13,443 bases of DNA, from NCBI GenBank assembly GCA_001940755.1, contig MEHH01000042.1:1-13443 (forward strand). The letters run 5' to 3'. The notes under the pieces were generated by a model that saw nothing but the letters and a program-made list of their open reading frames with translations, was not told the DNA's origin and did not search any database. Shown here in pieces: positions 5,642-12,097 of this stretch. Positions within the stretch are counted from its first letter, which is position 1; every line of letters begins with the position of its first letter. The stretch comes from Candidatus Heimdallarchaeota archaeon AB_125 (lineage in GTDB: Archaea; Asgardarchaeota; Heimdallarchaeia; Heimdallarchaeales; Heimdallarchaeaceae). The position numbers and the translations under genes are program-made.

Positions 5642-6961
5642 ATGATGCTATCCATTGCTTTTGTTCTTGGAACAAGACCAGAAATAATCAAACTAGCTCC
5701 TGTAATTCTTGAAGCTGAAAGAAGGAAAATTAAGCATTCTATCATTCATACAGGACAACATTATGATGAGAATCTTTCAGCTCAAATATTCAAGTCTCTA
5801 GGAATTCGACCCCCAGATTACAATTTAGAGGTTAAAAGAAAAGAACCTTATAAGCTACTTAGTGGAATGATTGAGAAACTTGGAGAACTATATTTAGAAT
5901 TAAATCCGTCAATTGTTTTATCTGTAGGAGATACAAATAGTGTACTGGCTAGTAGCTTAGCATGCATCCAAAATAATATCCCTTATGGACATATTGAAGC
6001 TGGTTTACGATCATTTGATTTTACTATGCCTGAAGAGATAAACAGGAGATTAGTTGATCACATGTCATCAATTCTCTTTGCACCTTCAGAGAGGGCAGTA
6101 ATTAATTTAAACAATGAAGGAATAGACTCTGGCAGAATTCATCATACGGGGAACACAATTATAGATTCTGTCCGTATTTTTGGTTCTATGATTAATGAGA
6201 AAGAAACAAAATCTGCAGATGATATATTAGACAAGGTCAAAGAACCATATATTCTTGGCACTATTCATAGAATTTCAAATGTTGAAAATAGAGCTAACTT
6301 AGAAGAAATCGTCAAGTCATTTATAGAATACAAAAAACATCCAAGCATTCTGCTTATTCATCCTAGAACTAAAAGAAAACTTGAGGAATTTGGTTTATTA
6401 CAACAATTGAATCAAAACGATAAAGTTCATCTTTATCCACCCATTGAATACTTATCTTTATTAAAACTGCTAAAACATGAAAAGTGTTTACTGATTCTTA
6501 CTGATTCTGGTGGATTGCAGGAAGAGGCATCATTCCTAAAAAAACCATGCATAACAATCCGTCCCAATACGGAGAGACCTGAAACAATTGAGCACGAAAT
6601 TAATTTCTTAGTAGAAACAAAATCGTCTAGAATATTGCAAAAAATATCTTTGATTTTATCTGAGGATTTTGAATATCGATTTGCTACATTTAAAGCTCCA
6701 TATGGTGAGGGTTATGCAAGTCAAAAAATAGTAGATCTTATTGAATCAAACTTCAAATTACTCTCTTTTGAACCACCAATAAATTATCGTTCTGGATCAA
6801 AATCTTTTAACCTCTTAGAAATGGGAGTATCAATGGAAAAAGAGCTTATTGAAGAAGAATTCCAATGTCAAATAATCTCAGTTTTTGATGAAAATGGGAA
6901 TCCAAAGATGATTGAAGATAAAATGAAAAAAGGAGATAGGGTTAGAATACTGAAAGAGTAA
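5642..6961 (+). CDS. wecB: UDP-N-acetylglucosamine 2-epimerase (non-hydrolysing) with C-terminal extension
   Basis: Interconverts UDP-GlcNAc and UDP-ManNAc in the cytosol. The GT-B-fold epimerase core (about 3-370) carries every family signature: LGTRPEIIKLAPVI (Lys17), HTGQHYD, VGDTNSVLA (Asp97), GHIEAGLRS (Glu119), MPEEINRRLVDH (Glu131/132), GTIHRISN (His209), and TDSGGLQEE with IRPNTERPET for UDP binding. These match the residues known to be important in the bacterial enzyme, so it should be active. Most homologues end near 360-380 residues. This one has about 65 more (375-439), ending in a beta-rich segment IISVFDENGNPKMIEDKMKK followed by GDRVRIL, which faintly recalls the GD-V-x-V-x ending of RCK/TrkA C-terminal domains. 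Two ATGs, 5642 and 5645, are both possible starts. The product could feed surface glycan or glycoprotein synthesis, which fits the sequon-rich peptidase upstream. No glycosyltransferase lies in the window. Confidence 0.92.
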   Translation: MMLSIAFVLGTRPEIIKLAPVILEAERRKIKHSIIHTGQHYDENLSAQIFKSLGIRPPDYNLEVKRKEPYKLLSGMIEKLGELYLELNPSIVLSVGDTNSVLASSLACIQNNIPYGHIEAGLRSFDFTMPEEINRRLVDHMSSILFAPSERAVINLNNEGIDSGRIHHTGNTIIDSVRIFGSMINEKETKSADDILDKVKEPYILGTIHRISNVENRANLEEIVKSFIEYKKHPSILLIHPRTKRKLEEFGLLQQLNQNDKVHLYPPIEYLSLLKLLKHEKCLLILTDSGGLQEEASFLKKPCITIRPNTERPETIEHEINFLVETKSSRILQKISLILSEDFEYRFATFKAPYGEGYASQKIVDLIESNFKLLSFEPPINYRSGSKSFNLLEMGVSMEKELIEEEFQCQIISVFDENGNPKMIEDKMKKGDRVRILKE

Positions 6962-6962
6962 A

Positions 6963-7949
6963 CTACCAATTTATAAGACCTATTGCTTTTAGAAGTACTC
7001 TTATTGCCGCAAAGGTTGCCAAAGACCAAAATCCTACAAGAATTATCTCAGATTTTATTTTATGCAGAAATCGAGGTACGATATTAGCAGTAATTATTGC
7101 TCCAGCAGCCATTAATAAAACTATATCCCATTGAATTGAAGCTCCAGTAGGTGATCCTGAACCAAATATGCTAAAAGATCTTATAAGAACTGCAAATGGA
7201 GTAGCAAGGAGAATAGTAAATGTTGATGTGGCAGTTGCTACAGCTGCAGGAACACCTAAAGCCATAGTGAGTATAGGTACATAAATAACTCCACCACCAA
7301 GTCCTAGAGTTGCTCCAATAAATCCTCCAATTATTGCTATGAATACTCCGGGAAAAAGCTTAGCTCTATACTTAAATTTAACACCTCTTTTATCTTCAAA
7401 ATCTCTATAGAATGTAGTTCTTTTCCACCATGGTCTTTCCATCTGTTCTTTATCACAGTCTTCCTCCAAACACTCATCCACTTCTTTTTCATGACCCGTC
7501 CTCTTTCTTATCCAAGCAATGAATATCGTAGTCAATTTATACATCGCAATCGTAATCATTGTTGCTCCAAAAATGATTTGAAAAACATCTTTATTGACAT
7601 CTTGAGATTTTAACCACTGGGAAAATAAAGCACCAGAAATAGCACCGGGAATTGCAAAAACCATAAACCTTAACGCTAAATCATAATCTATTCTTCTTTC
7701 TCTAATATAGGAAATAGATCCACTCAATGCAGTGAAAATTATCACTCCAAGAGAAGTCGCAGTAGCTGTTGCGCCAAGTAACTCGTTATCTCCTCCTACT
7801 TTGTCCAATAATAATCCACTGAAAGCAATAAGCAGGAGTGGAACATTTAACAAGCCTCCTCCGATTCCAAAAGTTGGTGATACTGCACCACTGAGAAGTC
7901 CAGCAGCAAAAAGTGCAAGATATGTCCACCATTCAAAATATTCAAACAA
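6963..7949 (-). CDS. TauE/SafE family anion transporter
   Basis: A 328-residue membrane protein built from two homologous halves, each with the family signature: GLLSGAVSPTFGIGGGLLNV (18-37) and GGFIGATLGLGGGVIYVPIL (208-227), each followed by an ATATS helix (60-66 and 238-243). About eight hydrophobic segments are visible. The halves are joined by a charged loop (146-197) holding Cys160 and Cys165 in CLEEDC, which is unusual. TauE/SafE proteins move sulfite, sulfonates, thiosulfate or related anions across the membrane. With the SQR-like/TusA/DsrE operon 4.5 kb away, a sulfur anion is the likeliest substrate here, but direction and substrate cannot be read from sequence. The start is a TTG at 7949: an in-frame stop lies directly upstream, GGTG at 7957-7960 is at a good distance, and the next in-frame ATG would remove the first signature motif. 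It converges on the epimerase gene with 1 nt between stop codons. Confidence 0.85.
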   Translation of the reverse strand: MFEYFEWWTYLALFAAGLLSGAVSPTFGIGGGLLNVPLLLIAFSGLLLDKVGGDNELLGATATATSLGVIIFTALSGSISYIRERRIDYDLALRFMVFAIPGAISGALFSQWLKSQDVNKDVFQIIFGATMITIAMYKLTTIFIAWIRKRTGHEKEVDECLEEDCDKEQMERPWWKRTTFYRDFEDKRGVKFKYRAKLFPGVFIAIIGGFIGATLGLGGGVIYVPILTMALGVPAAVATATSTFTILLATPFAVLIRSFSIFGSGSPTGASIQWDIVLLMAAGAIITANIVPRFLHKIKSEIILVGFWSLATFAAIRVLLKAIGLINW

Positions 7950-7956
7950 TTAATAA

Positions 7957-8000
7957 CACCACTATTATTTGAAATTTCAATAAATCTGATATTTAAAACT
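7957..8000 (-). promoter_or_regulatory. Promoter and ribosome site of the TauE/SafE gene
   Basis: On the minus strand AGTTTTAAATATC (complement of 7988-8000) is a TATA-like box giving a short leader of about 15-20 nt. GGTG (complement of 7957-7960) lies 7 nt before the TTG start codon and supports it. Confidence 0.45.
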
Positions 8001-8036
8001 TTAATGTATGAGCAAATTAAGTTTATAGCAGAAATG

Positions 8037-8045
8037 ATTTTAAAC
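8037..8045 (+). promoter_or_regulatory. TATA box for the winged-helix/pseudo-GTPase gene
   Basis: ATTTTAAAC is centred 26 nt before the ATG at 8067 and there is no Shine-Dalgarno site, consistent with a leaderless mRNA. A second AT box, GTTTATAGC at 8021-8029, is further away. Confidence 0.5.
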
Positions 8046-8066
8046 TACTAAATTAAGAAAGAAACA

Positions 8067-8927
8067 ATGAGTTCAAATGACGAATTCTCTTTAGCAGACC
8101 ATTTTCTTTCACTTATTGAAAAGAAAACTATCTGGGAATTAGATATGATTTGCTCCATACTAAACATCAACGTGGAGGATTTTACTACTTTCATAAGCAA
8201 ATTTCCAATGGCTTATGGTTTATCTATTCAAAGTAAGAGATTCTACATAACTCCTGAATTAGTAAGCGATGCTGTTGAGGAAATCAAAAAGTCATTTGTA
8301 GAATGGTACCAAAGAATAGCTCCAGATGGATATTCTCAAGTGGTTCAAGCATCTATCCACAAAAGAACAGAAGAAGTTCGAATTGACACTCCAGAGAGAG
8401 TTTCACCAAAAGTTAAGATTTCTGTATATGGGAATAATTATGTTGTGGAGGATGTACTAAATAATTTTCTTTTCAAAGCCGGATTGCAGCCTTCATTCAA
8501 TTACACTGGCGGATATGAACCCATAGATTTTCAGAAAAACATTGGGAATGAAATATACAATTGTCAGTTTATGCTGATAAACTACAACAGAGATATGATT
8601 TCATTAGCAAACCTTCTTTTTGAGATGCCAGAAGCTTTCATGTTTATCTTTGATCCTCTAGATTCTCTTCAAGTTGATAGATTAGTGAAAATGATCAAAA
8701 TTCTAATATCAAAAAGAAAGAATGATCTCTTCATTACTTTTCTTGCAAGTGTTAAAACAGAAATAGATAAAGAAGTTTTGGAAGAAGTTGCCAATACTTT
8801 ATCTCACTTAGTTGAATTTCTAGAAGAAAAACCTCATTTCAAAGTATCATTTGCAATTATTTCATCTGATATACAAGTAGAAAGGAAAATCAATGATCTA
8901 ATTCAAACAGCAAGAATGTTATTTTGA
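8067..8927 (+). CDS. Winged-helix domain fused to a P-loop-less Ras-like (pseudo-GTPase) domain
   Basis: A 286-residue soluble protein with no named family that I recognise. Residues 5-62 form a helix-rich unit ending in a beta wing, with TIWELDMICSILNINVEDF and YGLSIQSKRFYITPE, like a winged helix. A helical linker (64-84) leads to residues 115-286, which follow the strand/helix order of a Ras/Arf-type GTPase. They run KVKISVYGN (strand 1), YNCQFMLINYN (strand 3), AFMFIFDPLDSLQVDRLVKM (strand 4 and its helix, very like V-F-D-x-T-D-x-x-S-F), DLFITFLAS (strand 5) and KVSFAIISSDIQVERKINDLI (strand 6 and last helix). The nucleotide motifs are missing: no GxxxxGK[ST] after strand 1, no DxxG after strand 3, no NKxD after strand 5. 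It should therefore not bind GTP in the usual way. The GTPase relationship is my reading of strand pattern, not of conserved residues. Its stop codon lies in the first unit of a hexanucleotide repeat. Confidence 0.6.
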   Translation: MSSNDEFSLADHFLSLIEKKTIWELDMICSILNINVEDFTTFISKFPMAYGLSIQSKRFYITPELVSDAVEEIKKSFVEWYQRIAPDGYSQVVQASIHKRTEEVRIDTPERVSPKVKISVYGNNYVVEDVLNNFLFKAGLQPSFNYTGGYEPIDFQKNIGNEIYNCQFMLINYNRDMISLANLLFEMPEAFMFIFDPLDSLQVDRLVKMIKILISKRKNDLFITFLASVKTEIDKEVLEEVANTLSHLVEFLEEKPHFKVSFAIISSDIQVERKINDLIQTARMLF

Positions 8928-9656
8928 TTTTGATTTTGATTTTGATTTTGATTTTGATTTAGGTTGTGTTTTTTTGTTAATTTCCTCCTCAAGATAATCA
9001 GCCAGTGCAGGAAATGCTTGAAAAGTTGGAAAAAGTAGATAGAATCCTACTGCCAGAAATCCTAAGAATACTCCTAATAGTGACATTCCTATGATATTTA
9101 AGATGCTACTTGCAGTTATATATGAAGTATAGCCAATTAAGAAAACGCTTGTTACAAACATAGCATATCCTATAATTTGAATAAGAAAAGCAATAGAAAT
9201 TAATGGCAAAGGATTTCTTGGGACTAGTTTTCTTATGAATAATGAAATAAGATCTCTATAGAAGTAGTAAAATCCTATCGAAAAAGCTATACTCGATACT
9301 ATTTGAAAAATAACAAAAATTATAAAAAATCCTAGCTCAAAAACAAATTCTGAAACTATTAAACTAATCTGGGATAATAGAATAGACACACTTCCACCAA
9401 TTAATAAGATAATAGTGTATTTTGCTTTTTCCCATTTTACAACTGGGTCAAAAGATAAGTTATAGATCCCCCAACTCATTCCTACTATTCCTAGTATTAT
9501 TGGAATATAGAGAAGTTGTTGAGCTTTCCAACCAATAATCATTGTCCACAGAAACAACTTGGATGTAGCTGCTAGAAGGACGAAAAAAAGAAAGATAAAA
9601 ACAGCACTGTTGATGATAAATTTGGAATGTTGTTTTCGATTAATTTTCATCACCAT
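8919..9656 (-). CDS. 6-helix membrane protein with C-terminal Lys-Ser repeat tail (paralogue 3 of 3)
   Basis: A 245-residue integral membrane protein of unknown function, the last gene of a three-gene operon. Hydrophobic segments lie at about 14-32, 48-66, 79-100, 108-130, 152-174 and 184-208. The segment GFYYFYRDLISLFIRKLVPR (128-147) aligns by position with GFTLLKFTIDSLFKNDYLPR in the gene just upstream, and the closing LGFLAVGFYLLFPTFQAF matches its last helix, so the two are paralogues. The tail (230-245) is TQP followed by Lys-Ser repeats ending in Lys, a strongly basic cytosolic end encoded by a 6-bp repeat. It overlaps the upstream gene by 17 nt (ATG at 9656; a second ATG at 9650 is also possible), so translational coupling is likely. 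Its 3' end overlaps the convergent gene at 8927 by 9 nt. Confidence 0.75.
   Translation of the reverse strand: MVMKINRKQHSKFIINSAVFIFLFFVLLAATSKLFLWTMIIGWKAQQLLYIPIILGIVGMSWGIYNLSFDPVVKWEKAKYTIILLIGGSVSILLSQISLIVSEFVFELGFFIIFVIFQIVSSIAFSIGFYYFYRDLISLFIRKLVPRNPLPLISIAFLIQIIGYAMFVTSVFLIGYTSYITASSILNIIGMSLLGVFLGFLAVGFYLLFPTFQAFPALADYLEEEINKKTQPKSKSKSKSKSKSK
8921..8960. repeat. Hexanucleotide tandem repeat (ATTTTG), 6 copies plus a partial copy
   Basis: Six perfect copies of ATTTTG (8921-8956) plus ATTT. On the minus strand each copy encodes Lys-Ser (AAA TCA) in the tail of the membrane protein. On the plus strand the first copy supplies the TGA stop of the winged-helix/pseudo-GTPase gene, and the following copies form a series of T4 runs right where its transcript should end. 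Slippage would change the number of Lys-Ser pairs without a frameshift. Confidence 0.95.
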
Positions 9657-10365
9657 TTATCTTGTTTTCATTGAGTTCAACATCTTCTATATAATTTGCA
9701 TCGTCTGGATCAAGAGAGTAATCTTCCATTGCATACTTCCCGGATTGGAACATGTTCATAGTTGATGACAATCCAAAGAAACCTAAGATAATGAGAAAAG
9801 CTGCGAATAAGAATAATATCAAAGAAACATTTTCTATCCAAGCATATAAAACTAGAGGATTAATTAGTACGCTGTACCAGTTTATAATTGCAGGCGCTAA
9901 TAGAATCAATATTCCTATTGGAATATACCATTGTCCTTTTCTAGGTAAGTAATCGTTCTTGAAAAGAGAATCAATAGTGAATTTAAGAAGTGTAAAACCA
10001 GTAGCTAACACTAAGAAGTAAACTACAACAAAAGCGAGTCGTACATAGATGAAAGGTGAAGTACTCCAACCTGCCTTTATATTTACATAAGCTAGGATTA
10101 TTGCTATTATATCAATAAAACTAGCTATTATTAGAAAACTACTTGGTAGCTTCCATTTAATATCTTCACTTAACGATCTTCCTAATCTTATTAATCCTAT
10201 TGAAAATAGTATCAATGCAAAATCAAAAGCAGCATCAATTATTAGTACTGATTCTAACAAATAATTAATAAAAATGTAGCTTCCAGCTACTTTCAACATT
10301 TGAATAATAGTTAATATCCAAGCACTATAAACAAGATGTTTGGTTATATCAGTTCTGTCACTCAA
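9640..10365 (-). CDS. 6-helix membrane protein with acidic tail (paralogue 2 of 3)
   Basis: A 241-residue membrane protein of unknown function. Hydrophobic segments lie at about 11-36, 41-61, 75-95, 106-128, 145-165 and 177-200. The stretch GFTLLKFTIDSLF (123-135) and PRKGQWYIPIGILILL (141-156) match GFYILKTVVDKY and YKGQLSLPIGFALLF in the first gene of the operon, with identical K-G-Q and P-I-G. The last helix ends IILGFFGL as that one ends IVLGFWYL. The C-terminal 35 residues (SLDPDDANYIEDVELNENK) are acidic and lack both the zinc ribbon of paralogue 1 and the Lys-Ser tail of paralogue 3. The start is a TTG at 10365, 4 nt after the upstream TAG, with AGGG about 9 nt ahead; no in-frame ATG lies near the N-terminus. 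The function is unknown; a multisubunit membrane complex with its neighbours is possible. Confidence 0.75.
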   Translation of the reverse strand: MSDRTDITKHLVYSAWILTIIQMLKVAGSYIFINYLLESVLIIDAAFDFALILFSIGLIRLGRSLSEDIKWKLPSSFLIIASFIDIIAIILAYVNIKAGWSTSPFIYVRLAFVVVYFLVLATGFTLLKFTIDSLFKNDYLPRKGQWYIPIGILILLAPAIINWYSVLINPLVLYAWIENVSLILFLFAAFLIILGFFGLSSTMNMFQSGKYAMEDYSLDPDDANYIEDVELNENKINGDEN

Positions 10366-10369
10366 TTTA

Positions 10370-11368
10370 CTAACCCTGTTTTAGATATGGATTAGTTTCG
10401 CCGCAGTCGCCACAGAATGCTGAATCTTCGTCAAGCTCAAGACCACATTTTACACAGAACATCTTCTTAGGAATAGATGGATCTTCAATTAATATATCTT
10501 CTATTTTTTCTTCTGACTGAACAACTGGTTTTACTGGTGGCGGCGGCGCAAAACCTCCAAACAATCCTCCCCTTCTCCCACCAAACATTCCTCCTCCTCC
10601 TTGCTGTCTAGCTTGTGCTTGCTGGGCTTTAGCTTCTTCTATCCTCTGGAACAACTCTTCTGGTATTTTATCCAAAGTAGCAAAAGCTCTTCTCAGATAC
10701 CAGAATCCTAGAACGATCATAACAAGATTCCCCATACTAAAGAAGTATTGTACCCATAAAAGAATTTGATATCCCTCTTCGACAAAAAGCTCTAGATCTG
10801 GTTCAACGCCTACATAATAAGCATAGGTTTCTTGGGGAATAATGGTTTCAATAGTTAGATAGATGAATAATAATGCAAATCCTATTGGAAGAGATAATTG
10901 TCCTTTGTAGATATTCCTTCTTTCCAGTGCATATTTATCGACAACTGTTTTGAGAATATAGAACCCAAAAGTAAAAGCTGCAGCTGAAACAATAAAAGTG
11001 ATATTTACAGGAAGTCTTCGTAGGGGATCTATACTAGTTAATATTCCTGTTGCATAGAGAACATCTAATAATCTTGATGCTAGCAAAACTAGTGCTGCTC
11101 CACCAACTATTATACTGGTATAGAAGATAGTTTTATTTTCTTCATCCTTATGGAACATGAAAAAACCATATGCTAACCATATTAGTGCTAAACCTTGAAC
11201 TACACTAAGTCCTATGTCTACATAGACTATTGCAGGTCCAGATCCTAATAGGAAAATGAACATACTAACCATCATTGCAAGAACATATACAAGAGTAGAA
11301 TTAGTGATATGCTGCCTGATAGAATTCTTAATCCCTGTTTCAGGTTTTAGCTCAATTTCATCCATCAT
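10370..11368 (-). CDS. 6-helix membrane protein with Gly/Pro-rich linker and C-terminal zinc ribbon (paralogue 1 of 3)
   Basis: A 332-residue protein and first gene of the operon. Hydrophobic segments lie at about 25-43, 49-70, 82-105, 120-142, 157-175 and 201-225. A charged helix follows (233-255, Glu/Ala/Gln rich, coiled-coil-like), then a Gly-rich patch GGGGMFGGRRGGLFGG (257-272), a PPPP linker, and a C-terminal zinc ribbon with Cys305, Cys308, Cys319 and Cys322 (CVKCGLELDEDSAFCGDCG). Such ribbons on membrane proteins are common in archaea and usually mediate protein contacts rather than catalysis. The membrane part is the family template for the two genes downstream (KGQ-x-x-x-PIG motif at 155-162). 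Twin ATGs occur at 11368 and 11365. A TATA box 27 nt upstream with no Shine-Dalgarno site suggests a leaderless operon mRNA. I recognise no specific family and assign no function. Confidence 0.75.
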   Translation of the reverse strand: MMDEIELKPETGIKNSIRQHITNSTLVYVLAMMVSMFIFLLGSGPAIVYVDIGLSVVQGLALIWLAYGFFMFHKDEENKTIFYTSIIVGGAALVLLASRLLDVLYATGILTSIDPLRRLPVNITFIVSAAAFTFGFYILKTVVDKYALERRNIYKGQLSLPIGFALLFIYLTIETIIPQETYAYYVGVEPDLELFVEEGYQILLWVQYFFSMGNLVMIVLGFWYLRRAFATLDKIPEELFQRIEEAKAQQAQARQQGGGGMFGGRRGGLFGGFAPPPPVKPVVQSEEKIEDILIEDPSIPKKMFCVKCGLELDEDSAFCGDCGETNPYLKQG

Positions 11369-11387
11369 TCTAATCTAACCTAATTAG

Positions 11388-11402
11388 TATAATATTTAAA
11401 TT
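11388..11402 (-). promoter_or_regulatory. TATA box for the three-membrane-protein operon
   Basis: On the minus strand AATTTAAATATTATA contains TTTAAATATT, centred about 27 nt before the ATG at 11368. No Shine-Dalgarno site is present, so a leaderless transcript is expected. The box lies about 45 bp from the divergent box at 11445-11450. Confidence 0.55.
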
Positions 11403-11444
11403 TGTGGAGATGTGTTACTTCCAGTTTGAAGAGAAAAAGGAAAG

Positions 11445-11450
11445 TATATA
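11445..11450 (+). promoter_or_regulatory. TATA box for the 188-residue membrane protein gene
   Basis: TATATA in the context AAAAAGGAAAGTATATAAG has a purine-rich stretch just upstream that could serve as a TFB recognition element. It lies about 27 nt before the ATG at 11475. This is the best-looking promoter in the window and predicts a leaderless mRNA. Confidence 0.6.
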
Positions 11451-11474
11451 AGTACTCCCAAATACCATTTTTTG

Positions 11475-12041
11475 ATGAGATTATCATCCTCTCTATCATT
11501 AATTGCATGCGTTACAGGATTCTTAAGTTTATTAACACCTGTATTTCTTGATACAGAAGGATATGCTCTCACATGGATTGATATTCAAGAATCTCCACCA
11601 CTCTGGATTTATGTTATCGTTACGTTTATAGTAGCTGCTCATGACGTTAAGTGGTTTGAAGGAATGAAATTTATTAGAACGTCAGATTTTAGAGCTTTTA
11701 GAGTACTTCTAATTTTCATAGCTATTCTGATGGCTTTTGCCATGGAATTAGCTGTCAATGTTAGATTAACACCATACATCTTCTGGCAGCAAAGTCTCTT
11801 CTTCAAACTGCCGTATAGATCAACAATTATGCTTCAATACAACATTCTGTATTATAGTTTCCAAAAAGCAATTATCGAAACAGTAATTTTTAGAGCAAGT
11901 ATTGGATATCATTTAATCCGTCTTTGTAGACTTATATTGGTTTTTACATTTCTCATTACATTTTTTGAGAAAAGTCCGAGAAAATCAAGGATTAAAATTG
12001 AAGAGATATATAAAAACTATCTAGAAGAATCTCAGCATTGA
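11475..12041 (+). CDS. Small multi-helix membrane protein, unknown function
   Basis: A 188-residue protein that I do not recognise. Hydrophobic segments appear at about 5-23, 42-56, 74-96 and 147-165, with a weaker one near 125-140. Between the third and last segments is an aromatic-rich stretch (YIFWQQSLFFKLPYRST). The C-terminus is a basic then mixed-charge cytosolic tail (KSPRKSRIKIEEIYKN). It shows none of the K-G-Q/P-I-G signature of the divergent operon, so it is not clearly a fourth paralogue. I start it at the ATG at 11475, ignoring the TTG immediately before, because the TATA box predicts a transcript beginning at this ATG. It is followed 56 nt later by the longin-like/pseudo-GTPase gene on the same strand, which may be partly co-transcribed. 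Confidence 0.65.
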   Translation: MRLSSSLSLIACVTGFLSLLTPVFLDTEGYALTWIDIQESPPLWIYVIVTFIVAAHDVKWFEGMKFIRTSDFRAFRVLLIFIAILMAFAMELAVNVRLTPYIFWQQSLFFKLPYRSTIMLQYNILYYSFQKAIIETVIFRASIGYHLIRLCRLILVFTFLITFFEKSPRKSRIKIEEIYKNYLEESQH

Positions 12042-12050
12042 TACGAATAG

Positions 12051-12080
12051 TTTTTAATTTCTGTCCCTAATTTGATATGT
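12051..12080 (+). promoter_or_regulatory. T-rich terminator / TATA-like region
   Basis: TTTTTAATTT (12051-12060), 10 nt after the upstream stop, could end that transcript. It also resembles a TATA box that would start a short-leader mRNA for the gene at 12098. TGATATGTAAG (12072-12082) is an alternative box that would favour the in-frame ATG at 12104. Confidence 0.35.
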
Positions 12081-12097
12081 AAGCAAGAAACAATTTG

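Noticed and set aside
7732..7953. Plus-strand open frame opposite the TauE/SafE N-terminus
   Set aside because: It mirrors the first transporter signature motif and has no independent promoter or family resemblance.
8921..8960. The hexanucleotide array as a CRISPR or integration-site repeat
   Set aside because: The units are contiguous with no spacers, only 6 bp long, and lie in frame within a coding tail; no integrase or cas gene is near.
8930..8965. Lys-Ser tail as a nuclear-localisation or histone-like DNA-binding tail
   Set aside because: It is attached to a six-helix membrane protein and arises from a simple DNA repeat; nothing else supports nucleic-acid binding.
9559..9952. Two overlapping plus-strand open frames of 66-68 codons
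   Set aside because: Both are antisense to the paralogous membrane-protein genes and show no protein features.
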